Positions 24,913 through 33,059 of a stretch of 64,000 bases of DNA are shown here, in pieces. The notes beneath the pieces are model-generated. The model was not told the DNA's origin. It did no database searches and worked only from the letters and a program-made list of their open reading frames with translations. The position numbers and the translations under genes were made by a program. Numbering within the stretch: position 1 is the stretch's first letter; every line of letters begins with the position of its first letter. The DNA is from Paenibacillus sp. J31TS4 (lineage in GTDB: Bacteria; Bacillota; Bacilli; Paenibacillales; NBRC-103111). Location of the stretch: assembly GCF_018403265.1 (NCBI RefSeq), contig NZ_BOSI01000008.1, forward strand, positions 1 through 64,000. The letters are read 5' to 3'.

Positions 24913-26082
24913 CTATCTTGCAAGTTCGCTCTCCCTCGGCACCGCTGCAGGAGTCCCCGAGCGGACCGGCCTGCGCAGCGCCACGGCTCCCGCTCCGAGC
25001 AGCAAGTAGGCTGCCAGCAGTCCAGTCAGCCGCCAAACCGCGCTTGCCGCGTCTCCTCCTCCGAACAGAAGATCCATCGCGCCTTCCACGGCGTATGTGG
25101 CGGGCAGCCATTCGCTGAGCGCGCGGTACCCGTCCGCCAGAAGCTCCCGGGGTACCATCGCTCCCGACGTCACCAGTTGCAGCGACAGCCCCACAATGTT
25201 GAACAGCATGCCGCCGACGCCGAACAGAAGCAGGAACAGCTGGGCGAACATCATGAACGTCGCAAGGAAGAGCGACTGCAGCCCCCAGAGAGCCCAGAAG
25301 GAAGCGACATGCTGCCCTCCGAGCAGGAGGACGAGCGAGGATCCGATTCCCCCGGTCACGACAGCGGCCGCCAGATGGAGTACGACCCGCGCGCCGAACC
25401 CTTCCCAGCGTCCCGTCCGGTCCCCGATGGCAAGAGACGTCTGCTGCAGGTTCATCGCCATGATCATCGACCCGACGAAAGAAGCCAGGACGAGCATCAT
25501 CGGAATCATCTGGTTGGCCATGCCGTCCACCGGATGAAGGGCATGCACCTCCGCCCCCACCTTGGCCGAGATGGTCTTGCCTGCCGTTTCCGCCTGCGCT
25601 GCGGGGACGCCGGCGCCCTCAAGTGCCGCCTTGACGGCTGCCGCCGACGCCTCTCCGCCCAGCTTCGCCGTCACCTGCGCGGCGGTCCCTTGCATGATGC
25701 TCTTGATCATGGCCGGGTTCGATTCGTTCACGTAATACGAGACGACAGCCTGCTCCTCCATGCTCCGGAGCTTGCCTGAGAAACCAGCCGGAAGCACAAT
25801 AACCAGCTGCAGGTCTCGCTCCCCGAGCAGCCGGAGCGCCTCTTCTCGGCTGCCCGGCTCGCTCGTCTCGAACGGAAGCGAACCCGCCAGCATCCGCCCG
25901 ACAGCGGCACCTTCCGCGCCGTCCTCGTTCACTACGGCCGCCCGGAGCCGATCCGTCCGCTCCGTCACCCCCTCGTACCCCGTCATCCAGACGAGGCTGA
26001 ATACGACCTGGAACAGCACCGCCGTCAAGATGCCGGCAATGGTCGCTTTCTGTTTTAGATAAGCAGCTAAAGCGGTTTTCAT
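24913..26082 (-). CDS. YhgE/Pip-like ABC-2 type membrane protein
   Basis: A 389-residue membrane protein: helix near 14-34, an extracytoplasmic domain (about 40-190, starting RAAVVNEDGAEGAA), then five helices in ABC-2 permease fashion (MIPMMLVLASFVGSMIMAM, VVLHLAAAVVTGGIG, ALWGLQSLFLATFMMFAQLF, LLLFGVGGMLFNIVGL, LTGLLAAYLLLGAGAVAL). The arrangement matches YhgE/Pip and DUF3533 proteins linked to export or antimicrobial tolerance. No ATPase gene is adjacent. The start has GGAGGGG. First gene of a TetR-controlled operon. Confidence 0.85.
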   Translation of the reverse strand: MKTALAAYLKQKATIAGILTAVLFQVVFSLVWMTGYEGVTERTDRLRAAVVNEDGAEGAAVGRMLAGSLPFETSEPGSREEALRLLGERDLQLVIVLPAGFSGKLRSMEEQAVVSYYVNESNPAMIKSIMQGTAAQVTAKLGGEASAAAVKAALEGAGVPAAQAETAGKTISAKVGAEVHALHPVDGMANQMIPMMLVLASFVGSMIMAMNLQQTSLAIGDRTGRWEGFGARVVLHLAAAVVTGGIGSSLVLLLGGQHVASFWALWGLQSLFLATFMMFAQLFLLLFGVGGMLFNIVGLSLQLVTSGAMVPRELLADGYRALSEWLPATYAVEGAMDLLFGGGDAASAVWRLTGLLAAYLLLGAGAVALRRPVRSGTPAAVPRESELAR

Positions 26083-26099
26083 GGTTTCCCCTCCGATTT

Positions 26100-26126
26100 A
26101 AACATTTGTTTTAAACATATGTTTAA
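26100..26126. promoter_or_regulatory. Tandem palindromic operators (probable TetR sites)
   Basis: A perfect 16-base palindrome TTAAACATATGTTTAA (26111-26126) abuts an imperfect one, AAACATTTGTTT (26100-26111). They lie between the -10 region and ribosome site of the YhgE-like gene, where binding would block transcription. TetR-family repressors typically bind such sites, and the only regulator in the operon is TetR. Confidence 0.7.
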
Positions 26127-26154
26127 CTTATCGCACACCCCCTCCTTCTGTCAA
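26127..26154 (-). promoter_or_regulatory. Promoter of the YhgE-TetR-nitroreductase operon
   Basis: Perfect -35 TTGACA (26149-26154) with a weak -10 GATAAG (26127-26132) at 16 bases on the complement, directly next to the palindromic operators. Confidence 0.55.
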
Positions 26155-26170
26155 GATATGTGAGGAAGGA

Positions 26171-26219
26171 CAAAAAAGAGCCCTCCCATCCTCCGTTACC
26201 GGAAGAAGAAAGGGCTCTG
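26171..26219 (-). terminator. Intrinsic terminator after the MBL hydrolase gene
   Basis: Arms GAGCCCTTTC and GGGAGGGCTC around a loop, followed by six Ts on the complement. Confidence 0.8.
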
Positions 26220-26250
26220 TCTGTCCATAGCCACAAGGAGAGCTGGACGT

Positions 26251-26910
26251 TTATACGTAAGGATTGTTCGCCTTTTCGAAGCCGATCGTCGTCTTGCTCC
26301 CGTGTCCGGGATAGACGACCACATCGTCGGAGAGGGTGAACAGCTTGCCGTGGATCGATTCCATCAGCTCGTTCCAGCTTCCGCCTGGCAGATCGGTCCG
26401 CCCGACCGACAGCCGGAAGAGGGCGTCTCCGCCAAACAGCCGCTTGCCGAGGAGAAAGCCGACGCTTCCCGGGGAATGCCCCGGGATGTGCAACACCTGT
26501 ATGTCCGTGCCGAGCAGTTGAAGCGTCATGCCGTCCGCCAGCTCATATTCGGCGGGAGACGCGACAATGTCTCCTCCCAGCTCCTGCCACCTGGCCGAGC
26601 CGTTCTTGCGTGGATTCTCCAGCCAGTCCGCCTCCGCTCCGTGCAGATAGACGGGGCAGCCGTGCGCACGGCGAATCTCCTCGACGCCGCCGATGTGGTC
26701 AAAATGAGCGTGCGTCAGCAGGATCGCCTCGACCTTCTTTCCTTCCAGCCGCTTCACCAACGCTTTCGGGTGCATCCCGGGATCAATGACGACAGCCTGT
26801 CCAGATGCCAGGTCGGTCAGCAGATAAGCATTCGTCTCGAGCGGACCGAGAGAGAACGATTCCAGCGTCAGCTCCTGTCCCTGCGTGTCTTCCTGTCTGT
26901 TCTCGTTCAT
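26251..26910 (-). CDS. MBL-fold metallo-hydrolase (glyoxalase II-like)
   Basis: A 219-residue metallo-beta-lactamase fold enzyme. The zinc motif is THAHFDHIGG (about 82-91), with further ligands in LHIPGHSPGS and the late YPGHGSKT; the bridging Asp is in FGGDALF. The family includes glyoxalase II and YqgX-type hydrolases acting on thioesters such as lactoyl-bacillithiol; the substrate is not fixed by the sequence. It lies 37 bases after the thioredoxin-like gene and ends at a terminator, closing a small operon with possible thiol chemistry. Confidence 0.88.
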   Translation of the reverse strand: MNENRQEDTQGQELTLESFSLGPLETNAYLLTDLASGQAVVIDPGMHPKALVKRLEGKKVEAILLTHAHFDHIGGVEEIRRAHGCPVYLHGAEADWLENPRKNGSARWQELGGDIVASPAEYELADGMTLQLLGTDIQVLHIPGHSPGSVGFLLGKRLFGGDALFRLSVGRTDLPGGSWNELMESIHGKLFTLSDDVVVYPGHGSKTTIGFEKANNPYV

Positions 26911-26947
26911 TGCTAGCCGCGCTCCTTTCCTGTGAAGGGAAACCGAA

Positions 26948-27514
26948 TCAGAAGTCCGACAGCAGGTCGCGCAATTCCTCCACGATCGTCTGCTGGTAGC
27001 CGGTTCCTTCGCCGTATTGCTTCAGCATTTCCTTGCGGGCTTCCTGGATATTCGTCTGGTAGTCCGCCGCATCCCGGTCGGGATTGTGCTTCTTGAATTC
27101 CAGCATGACCGCCTGCACATGCTTGGGCCGCGGGCCCCACTGCCCGAGAACGTAGCCGCTGCTGTCCGTGAACAGGACGATCGGGATCGAACGGCCTCCG
27201 AGCGTCAGAAACTGGTCCATCGTATCGAGATGCTGCTCCATGACGAGCACCTCGGTCGGGATCGCGCTCTCCTCCATCACCCGGAAGACCACCGGGACGT
27301 TGCGGACGACATCGCCGCACCAATCCGCCGCGAGGATCAGGCAGCGGAGATCGTCGCGGTTGCGCAGCGAGGCAAAAAACTCGCGGTCCTCTTCCTGCTT
27401 CCAGTCAAACTTGTCGTACCACCCCCGGAACGTCTCCCGGTTTTTCTCCATGGCATCCATGAAGGCTTGCGGGGTCAGTCCTTGCCCTAGCTTGCCGGAC
27501 ACCTCTTTTGCCAT
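26948..27514 (-). CDS. Thioredoxin-fold protein with a single active-site Cys
   Basis: A 188-residue protein of the Thioredoxin_9 type. The active-site position reads AADWCGDVVRNVP, with only one Cys, followed by strands EVLVMEQHLD and the cis-Pro region GRSIPIVLFTD. The N terminus (QAFMDAMEKNRETFRGWYDK) is helical. A one-Cys site argues against a classic dithiol oxidoreductase; it may work with low-molecular-weight thiol. AAAGGAGG site at proper distance. Upstream of the MBL hydrolase and downstream of the DedA fusion, on the same strand. Confidence 0.83.
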   Translation of the reverse strand: MAKEVSGKLGQGLTPQAFMDAMEKNRETFRGWYDKFDWKQEEDREFFASLRNRDDLRCLILAADWCGDVVRNVPVVFRVMEESAIPTEVLVMEQHLDTMDQFLTLGGRSIPIVLFTDSSGYVLGQWGPRPKHVQAVMLEFKKHNPDRDAADYQTNIQEARKEMLKQYGEGTGYQQTIVEELRDLLSDF

Positions 27515-27569
27515 CGGTTTCTTCCTCCTTTTTTCTTATCAAACTCAATAGCCGGGCAGCCTTGCCGGC

Positions 27570-28679
27570 TTAACGCCCGCTGCGAATCGCCGCGTCGACG
27601 ATCGCGGCCACGGCCTCCACGTCTTTGACGGCCAGCGGCTTCTTGGCGCGGCGGCCCTCCAGGTAGGGAACGAGCCTCTCCTCGCCCACTTCGAGACCCG
27701 TCTTGCCCCCTTCGGTGGAGGCAAGCTCCGGCCGCGTCCCTGATACGCACAGCACGCCCGAGACGTCCGCCGTTTTGCCGGCGCCGCGGAGAAGCTCCTT
27801 CAGCCAGTACTCGTCCCGGTACAGCAGATTCGCCGTCTCTTCCCGCCTCCCCTGCTCGCGGACCTCATCGGCTTCCGTTCCCCCCGGCAGGCCGGCCTTC
27901 AGGCAGCGGACGGCGAAGACGCCATTCGGGCCGATGACGACATAATCCGGACGGTTGCCGGGTGTCGCTCCTTCGGCAGCGCTGCCGCTGAGCACCCGGT
28001 AGGCCGGGCCGAGCGAAGCGAACCGGTCCGGACGCTGCGGCACGGCTGAGACAGCTGCCTGCTCCGTGCCGGCGGCCCCGGACCGGCGGCCCCGCCACAG
28101 CTTGAAGACGAGGTAGGCCACCGTCAAGAGGACAGCCGCGATCAGAATCGGCTTTGTATACGGTCCCGCAATCGAGCTGATGTTCTCGAAGCTCTGTCCC
28201 AGCTCGCCGAGCTTCGTGCCCAGATAAACAAACAGGATCGACCAGGGGATGACCGCCAGCGTCGTGAGCAGTGTGAATTTGCCGAGCGGCATGCGTGTGA
28301 TGCCTGCCGGAATCGAGATCGCATGCCGGACGACCGGGATGAACCGCGCCGTGAAGATCACGCCCGTCCCGTACCGATTGAACCAGTGCTCCGCCACGTC
28401 GATGTGCTTTTTATGTATGAGAATATACTTGCCGAACTTCTCCAGAAACGGCCGCCCGCCATATCGTCCGACCCAGTAGACGAAGATCTGGGCGATCACG
28501 CCGCCGATTGTGCCGAAGATGACGGCCTCAATAAATGGGATGGTCCCGTTGTAAACAAGAATGCCGCCGTAGGCGAGTACGATTTCGCTTGGAATGACTT
28601 CGATCATAAGTCCGAGCATAATGCCCCAAGGCCCCAAGGAAGTGAGGTATTCCAAAATCTGGTGAATAAGCCCGCTCAT
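27570..28679 (-). CDS. DedA family membrane protein fused to a degenerate NERD domain
   Basis: About 369 residues. The N-terminal 200 are a DedA/SNARE-associated protein: re-entrant and membrane helices, IPSEIVLAYGG (the conserved acidic-site Glu), GGVIAQIFVYWVGRYGG, FTARFIPVVRHAISIPAGITRM. Such proteins move polyprenyl or phosphatidyl lipids across the membrane. After a last helix (near 183-195) and a linker, residues about 225-350 resemble NERD (nuclease-related) domains: PDYVVIGPNGVFAVRCLKAG. NERD nucleases usually show D...E-x-K there; here E and K are replaced (RCLK), so nuclease activity is unlikely. The ATG at 28679 begins the DedA core; a TTG at 28715 directly behind GGGGAGG is an alternative. 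Confidence 0.85.
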   Translation of the reverse strand: MSGLIHQILEYLTSLGPWGIMLGLMIEVIPSEIVLAYGGILVYNGTIPFIEAVIFGTIGGVIAQIFVYWVGRYGGRPFLEKFGKYILIHKKHIDVAEHWFNRYGTGVIFTARFIPVVRHAISIPAGITRMPLGKFTLLTTLAVIPWSILFVYLGTKLGELGQSFENISSIAGPYTKPILIAAVLLTVAYLVFKLWRGRRSGAAGTEQAAVSAVPQRPDRFASLGPAYRVLSGSAAEGATPGNRPDYVVIGPNGVFAVRCLKAGLPGGTEADEVREQGRREETANLLYRDEYWLKELLRGAGKTADVSGVLCVSGTRPELASTEGGKTGLEVGEERLVPYLEGRRAKKPLAVKDVEAVAAIVDAAIRSGR

Positions 28680-29029
28680 CTTCACCCAACTTTCCGTGTA
28701 TTTGTTGTCTCGCAACCTCCCCTATTCTAGCACAAAACAGTCTGGCGAGCCTACCGGACCCGGGACGAGGCTGGGGGCCGCGGAGCACCACTCCCGGAAA
28801 GCACGGCATCGGCCTGTTCAGGTCCTGCTCGGTCCGATTCCTTCCGATCGCGGACCTTCCAGGCGAGACGCCGGACGCCGCATCGGCCCCGTCCCGTTCG
28901 GTCCCGGCTTCCACCGAGGGAGGAACGATCTATTGCGTCGCCGCTCGCCATAAAGAAAAAAAGCCGCGCCAGCCTGAGAGCTGGCGCGGCAAGGGAGGCT
29001 CCCTCCCGGAAGCCGAATCGGACGGATGA
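28680..29029. other. Intergenic region with terminator
   Basis: About 350 bases. It holds the terminator at 28955-28990 and, near 28716-28735 on the complement, a TAGAAT -10-like element followed by GGGGAGG in front of the DedA gene. The rest is GC-rich with no convincing gene; the open frames on both strands have no ribosome site. Confidence 0.5.
28955..28990 (-). terminator. Intrinsic terminator after the aldolase gene
   Basis: Perfect stem GCCGCGCCAGC/GCTGGCGCGGC (allowing a small loop) followed by seven Ts on the complement. Confidence 0.92.
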
Positions 29030-29989
29030 TCAGCTTTCGTTCTTGGCCACTACGGCCTCGACCGATGTCAGCGTATCGTAAAACTCGACGAATTCATCCT
29101 TCTTGGCGCTGCTGCGCAGAGCCATCGCCACACGCGGATGCTCGTTCAGCGTTCCCGAGATCATGTACGGAATGATATAGCCCCACTCCCACTTCTCGCG
29201 CATCGGGATCATATGCTTCTCCAGCATACCGAGGAGCGGACGGAGCTCATAGCGAGGGTTCTTCAAATGGCTTACCAGCAGCTCAGTCGCGCAGTTGCCG
29301 GCCGCCCGGCCCATGCCGTATACGGACGCATCGAGATAGACGACACCCTTGGCAGCCGCCGCGAGCGTGTTCGCAAACGCAAGCTGCATATTGTTGTGCG
29401 TATGCACACCCAGCTGCTTATTCGGCACGTACTGCTTGAACTTCTCGACCATATAATCGATGTCCTTGAAGTCCATGCTTCCGTACGAATCGACGACATA
29501 CACGATGTCCACCACACTGTTATTGATCTCCTGAAGCACCTCAATCAGCTCGTGCTCCAGCACATGAGACAGCGCCATAATATTGAGGCTGGTCTCATAG
29601 CCGAGATCGTGGAATTTCTTGACCAGTTCGAGGCCTTTGTCCACGTCCTTAATGTAGCAGGCGACACGGATCAGATCGAGCATGCTCTCTTCCCGGGGAA
29701 GAATGTCGTTCTCGTCCACACGGCCAATGTCGACAAGTGCCGACAGCTTCGTAAAGCCCTTGTGCGGAATAACCTCTCTAAGGAAGCTCTCATCAAGAAA
29801 CCGCCAAGGTCCGGAATCGGCGCCCTTCAGCAGCTTCGGCGAGTTTTTGTAGCCAATCTCCATATACTCAACGCCAGCCTCGTTCAGGCTGTTATACAAA
29901 TCGCGAACAAATTCCACGCTGAATTCCCAGTTGTTGACCAGGCCGCCGTCGCGGATGGTGCAGTCCAATATTTTGCAGGTTTCCTTCAT
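29030..29989 (-). CDS. DRE-TIM (HMGL-like) aldolase family protein
   Basis: A 319-residue TIM-barrel aldolase of the HMG-CoA lyase / 4-hydroxy-2-oxovalerate aldolase superfamily. The metal-site motif opens the protein (LDCTIRDGGLVNNWEF); later strands show VVDSYGSMDF, the metal ligands in GVHTHNNMQLA, and SVYGMGRAAGNCATE. The enzyme should cleave or form a C-C bond next to a keto acid using a divalent metal; the substrate is unknown. The open frame reaches a TTG at 30115, but GGAGG lies eight bases before the ATG at 29989, and the family motif starts there. Monocistronic. Confidence 0.87.
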   Translation of the reverse strand: MKETCKILDCTIRDGGLVNNWEFSVEFVRDLYNSLNEAGVEYMEIGYKNSPKLLKGADSGPWRFLDESFLREVIPHKGFTKLSALVDIGRVDENDILPREESMLDLIRVACYIKDVDKGLELVKKFHDLGYETSLNIMALSHVLEHELIEVLQEINNSVVDIVYVVDSYGSMDFKDIDYMVEKFKQYVPNKQLGVHTHNNMQLAFANTLAAAAKGVVYLDASVYGMGRAAGNCATELLVSHLKNPRYELRPLLGMLEKHMIPMREKWEWGYIIPYMISGTLNEHPRVAMALRSSAKKDEFVEFYDTLTSVEAVVAKNES

Positions 29990-30251
29990 AGCCTCGTCCT
30001 CCAACTCTATCGCCGCATGCGGAGCATCCGACACGGTCTGCTTGTTTTTTCCTAGTTTGTCAGGAAACCGGACTTTTGGCAACCCCGGCTTCATTCCTTT
30101 TATGCTTTTAAGCAATAAAGTATCCCGATCTTTTATTTATACCATCGCCGGAGGTGTTTGTCAATCTTGCCGAGCCGGCAAGCATAAGCTGACAAGCTCA
30201 CGCATAGGCTCAGGGTAAACAAGCAAACCTTGTACGAAAGGCGGAATTGCC

Positions 30252-30701
30252 ATGTTCAAAGCCGTTGTGCTCAGCAAGAAAAAACTCGTTCTCGCCGCCG
30301 CTCTGCTCGTCTCCGCCGTAGTCGGGGGCGTCGTCTACCGCTATGCCGGAACCGATCCGGCTGTCCAGACGGCCTCCGCGCCTGTCCGCACGATTCATAT
30401 GGTGACCGGGGAATTCAAGACGACCGGCACGGACGGCAAGGAGATAGAAGCGTACCGCTGGGATCCCGGCACGATCTACATGAAGAAGGGTGAAACCGTG
30501 CAGATCAGCATTTATGGGGTCAACGGAGCGAGCCATCCGTTCTACATCGAGGGAACTTCCATCAAGGGTGAGGTCAAGAAAGGAAAAGAAACGCTCATTC
30601 CGTTCAAGGCGGACAAGGAAGGCATCTATCGGCTCATCTGCATGACCCATCCGGATATCGCCCACAGCGGGCCCATGATCGCGTACATCGTTGTCGATTG
30701 A
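30252..30701 (+). CDS. Membrane-anchored cupredoxin-domain protein
   Basis: A 149-residue protein with an N-terminal anchor (LVLAAALLVSAVVGGVVY) and an exported cupredoxin fold. Type 1 copper ligands are visible: His in GASHPFYIEG, and Cys, His and Met in LICMTHPDIAHSGPM. It is like the copper domain of cytochrome oxidase subunit II or nitrous oxide reductase-type electron carriers. A role in electron transfer or copper handling outside the membrane is likely. It precedes a small unknown gene by about 70 bases on the same strand. Confidence 0.85.
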   Translation: MFKAVVLSKKKLVLAAALLVSAVVGGVVYRYAGTDPAVQTASAPVRTIHMVTGEFKTTGTDGKEIEAYRWDPGTIYMKKGETVQISIYGVNGASHPFYIEGTSIKGEVKKGKETLIPFKADKEGIYRLICMTHPDIAHSGPMIAYIVVD

Positions 30702-30770
30702 TCGTCTCCCTGCAGTCGCCTCCTCCGCTTCCCGCGCATATGGTGAAGCAAAAAGGCAGGTGGGCGTCGC

Positions 30771-31085
30771 ATGTTCGACAAAAACAAAGAAAAGCACGCA
30801 CAGGAGCTGCCCACGCTTCGCAGCGTCCGCAGAGCCTGCAGCCGGGAGCTGTACCGGACCGCCAAACGGCTCAAGGTTTGGATCCCGCCCGACAAGATGG
30901 AGGAGGCCGAGAAGCTGTATCTCAAAAAGGTCGCGGGCCATCTGGTCTGGATCGCGGAAAATAACAGCAACCGGAAGCTTCTCTCCGACTGGTGGCGCGA
31001 CAATGTGGCCGATGACATTGCGGCGTTGTGGAACGTTGAGAAGGAGCCGCTGGTAAAGGCATTTCGCGAGGCATTCGGCGGGTAG
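30771..31085 (+). CDS. Small helical protein of unknown function
   Basis: A 104-residue soluble protein, mostly helical and rich in charged residues (LRSVRRACSRELYRTAKRLKVWIP, EEAEKLYLKKVAGHLVWIAENN). I do not recognise a family. The ATG has GGCAGGTGGG upstream. It follows the cupredoxin gene on the same strand and is followed by a hairpin, so both may share a transcript. Bias at third positions looks like a real gene. Confidence 0.7.
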   Translation: MFDKNKEKHAQELPTLRSVRRACSRELYRTAKRLKVWIPPDKMEEAEKLYLKKVAGHLVWIAENNSNRKLLSDWWRDNVADDIAALWNVEKEPLVKAFREAFGG

Positions 31086-31190
31086 GACGCTATTGGTATC
31101 ATCGCTCCCCCCGCTGCTCGGGACCAGAAAAGGCTTGAAGATCCGATGCCGTCCCGTCCTTGGGCCGGAAGGAGTATGAAAAACAGACAA

Positions 31191-31213
31191 GCGGCGCTCC
31201 GCGAGCGCCGCTT
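31191..31213 (+). terminator. Hairpin after the cupredoxin gene pair
   Basis: AGCGGCGCTC and GAGCGCCGCT are perfect complements around a CGC loop, followed by a short T-run (TTTGCT). The rest of 31086-31385 shows no gene. Confidence 0.65.
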
Positions 31214-31385
31214 TGCTGTGCTGTACCGACCGTCATTCCCGGTTCCTACCTGGACAGGTACCGTCAGAAACCGCTCCCGCAGCAAGCGCCAAGAAGCGTG
31301 CTGCTTGCCGCGCAAGTTCCCCTCGCGGACTGTTGCTTCCTCCCGCTTCGCGCGTCCTTCATTTCCCGACGCGCACCCGGACTTC

Positions 31386-31769
31386 CTAGCGGGATTTCGG
31401 CTGAAACAGCTCCAGCCTCTCTCCGTCGGGACCGTAAAAGAAGGCGATCCGAACGCCGCCGAGAATCGTCTTAGGCTCCTCGTCGATCATCCGTACCCCG
31501 CTTTCCTTAAGCCTCCGCACTTCGGTATCGATGTCGTCGACCGTGAAGGCGATATGATTCACCTTGCCGTTCTCCTCGAAGCCGCCTCCCCGGCCGACCA
31601 GCTCCAGCTGAATATCCTCCTGACCCGGGAAGGACAGGAAGACGAGCTCCACTCCGTTGTCCAGCCGTTCTCTGCCAACCAGAGCGAGGCCGAGCGTCTC
31701 CGTATAGAACCGGATCGATGCCTCCATATCGCTCACCATCACGCCGATATGCTCCAATTTTTTGATCAT
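31386..31769 (-). CDS. VOC/glyoxalase family protein
   Basis: A 127-residue protein with the two beta-alpha-beta-beta-beta modules of the VOC superfamily. The first starts KKLEHIGVMVSDMEASIRFY and the second KVNHIAFTVDDIDTEVRRL; metal ligands would be His7, Glu53 region, His in VNHIAF and Glu in GERLELFQ. This is close to glyoxalase I and methylmalonyl-CoA epimerase-like proteins. The frame is open further upstream, but GGAG precedes the ATG at 31769 by nine bases. Substrate not predictable. Confidence 0.85.
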   Translation of the reverse strand: MIKKLEHIGVMVSDMEASIRFYTETLGLALVGRERLDNGVELVFLSFPGQEDIQLELVGRGGGFEENGKVNHIAFTVDDIDTEVRRLKESGVRMIDEEPKTILGGVRIAFFYGPDGERLELFQPKSR

Positions 31770-31859
31770 TGCCATCCTCTCCTCTTCGCCTGTCATGTCC
31801 TTCTGCTCGAAGAATACCACTGGCCAGAGAACCGGGCAACCGCCGCGCACCCAGCCGAC

Positions 31860-31894
31860 AAAAAAAGCCCGGAACCGGTCGTGCCGGTTCGGGC
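31860..31894 (-). terminator. Intrinsic terminator after map
   Basis: Arms GCCCGAACCGG and CCGGTTCCGGGC with a short loop and a run of seven Ts on the complement. Confidence 0.88.
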
Positions 31895-31932
31895 CGAGGC
31901 GAGGCGGCTGCCACGAAGCGAGCTTGCGCCGC

Positions 31933-32694
31933 TTAAGGCAGCTGGGTGCCAAGCTTGGTCAGAATGAGCGGGCCGTCCTTGGTGATGGCGACCGTATGCT
32001 CGTATTGGGCGGACAGGCTTCCGTCCACCGTCCGGGCGGTCCAGCCGTCGTCTTCGATGAAGGCTTCGTAGCGTCCGATGTTGAGCATCGGCTCGATCGT
32101 GATCACCATGCCCTCCTTGAGGCGCGGGCCTTTGCCGGCCGGGCCGTAATGCGGCACCTGCGGCTCTTCGTGCATCTTTTGGCCGATTCCATGCCCGATG
32201 AATTGGCGGACGACGGAGAACCCCCTCGGTTCGGCGTAGGTCTGGATCGCATTGGCGATGTCTCCGATGCGGTTGCCGACGATCGCCTTCTCGATGCCAA
32301 CGTAGAGAGACTCCTCGGTCGCGGTCAGCAGCTTGCGCGCCTCCTCGCTGATCTCGCCGACGGCATACGACCAGGCGGAGTCGGCCATCCAGCCGTCAAC
32401 GCTGAAGACCATGTCGATCGTAACGATGTCGCCTTCCTTGAGCGGCTCCTTGCTCGGAAAGCCGTGGCAAATCACATCGTTCACCGATGCGCAGGTTGCG
32501 TATGGGTAGCCGCTGTAGCCCTTCTGCTCGGGAATGGCGCCGTTGTCCTTGGTGAACTGCTCGACGAATTCTTCAATCTCCCAGGTTGCGACCCCTGGGC
32601 GGATGCGCTTCGCGATCTCCTGGTGGCACCGGGCGATCAGCTGTCCCGCTTTGTGCATGCGGGCGATTTGGTCCGGGGTTTTAATAACAATCAC
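31933..32694 (-). CDS. map: Methionine aminopeptidase type I
   Basis: A 253-residue MetAP that removes the initiator Met from new proteins. Dinuclear metal ligands: Asp in VTIDMVFSVDGWMADSAW (two Asp), His in FIGHGIGQKMHEEPQVPH, Glu in TIEPMLNIG and Glu in YEHTVAITKDGP. The start is GTG behind GGAGGGA. Its family size and the VNDVICHGFP motif are standard. It is monocistronic with a strong terminator. Genomes of this group often carry several map copies; this one is not in the ribosomal protein cluster. Confidence 0.95.
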   Translation of the reverse strand: MIVIKTPDQIARMHKAGQLIARCHQEIAKRIRPGVATWEIEEFVEQFTKDNGAIPEQKGYSGYPYATCASVNDVICHGFPSKEPLKEGDIVTIDMVFSVDGWMADSAWSYAVGEISEEARKLLTATEESLYVGIEKAIVGNRIGDIANAIQTYAEPRGFSVVRQFIGHGIGQKMHEEPQVPHYGPAGKGPRLKEGMVITIEPMLNIGRYEAFIEDDGWTARTVDGSLSAQYEHTVAITKDGPLILTKLGTQLP

Positions 32695-33059
32695 AGTCGG
32701 ATCCCTCCTTGTTGGTAGCGTGCCGGATGGCTTCCTTCTATATGCATACGCAAGCGGGAGGCACGGTGAGCCTCTCTCCCGTTTCCCGCTCTTGCTTCCA
32801 TGGCGGCAGGCGGACGGGCCGGCCCTGGATGGCCGCGCCCGGCTTTTTTCGACGATTCATTATACCAAACTTGAGTCCGCTTCGCCTCCTTCCGTTCCCG
32901 TCTCCGATTCCGCCCCCCATTCCGACGGGCGAAAATAGAAACGAAGGGCCGAATCCGCTATACTTGGGAGACAGAGATTGCTAGGAGACCGACATACAGG
33001 GACGCCGTCCGACGCAGCCAGAGCTCCCCTATCCCGCCAAACCAAAGGAGATACCCTCT
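32695..33059. other. Intergenic region between divergent map and nnr
   Basis: A 365-base non-coding region. On the complement an extended -10 (TGGTATAAT, 32859-32867) could drive map, with a long leader. On the plus strand TAGAAA (32936-32941) and TATACT (32959-32964), spaced by 17, could drive nnr. A GC-rich segment at 32815-32850 ends in six Ts on the plus strand and may fold. No gene was found. Confidence 0.5.

Noticed and set aside
31762-32718. 318-codon plus-strand frame opposite map
   Set aside because: Antisense shadow of map, with no ribosome site and no recognizable domain.
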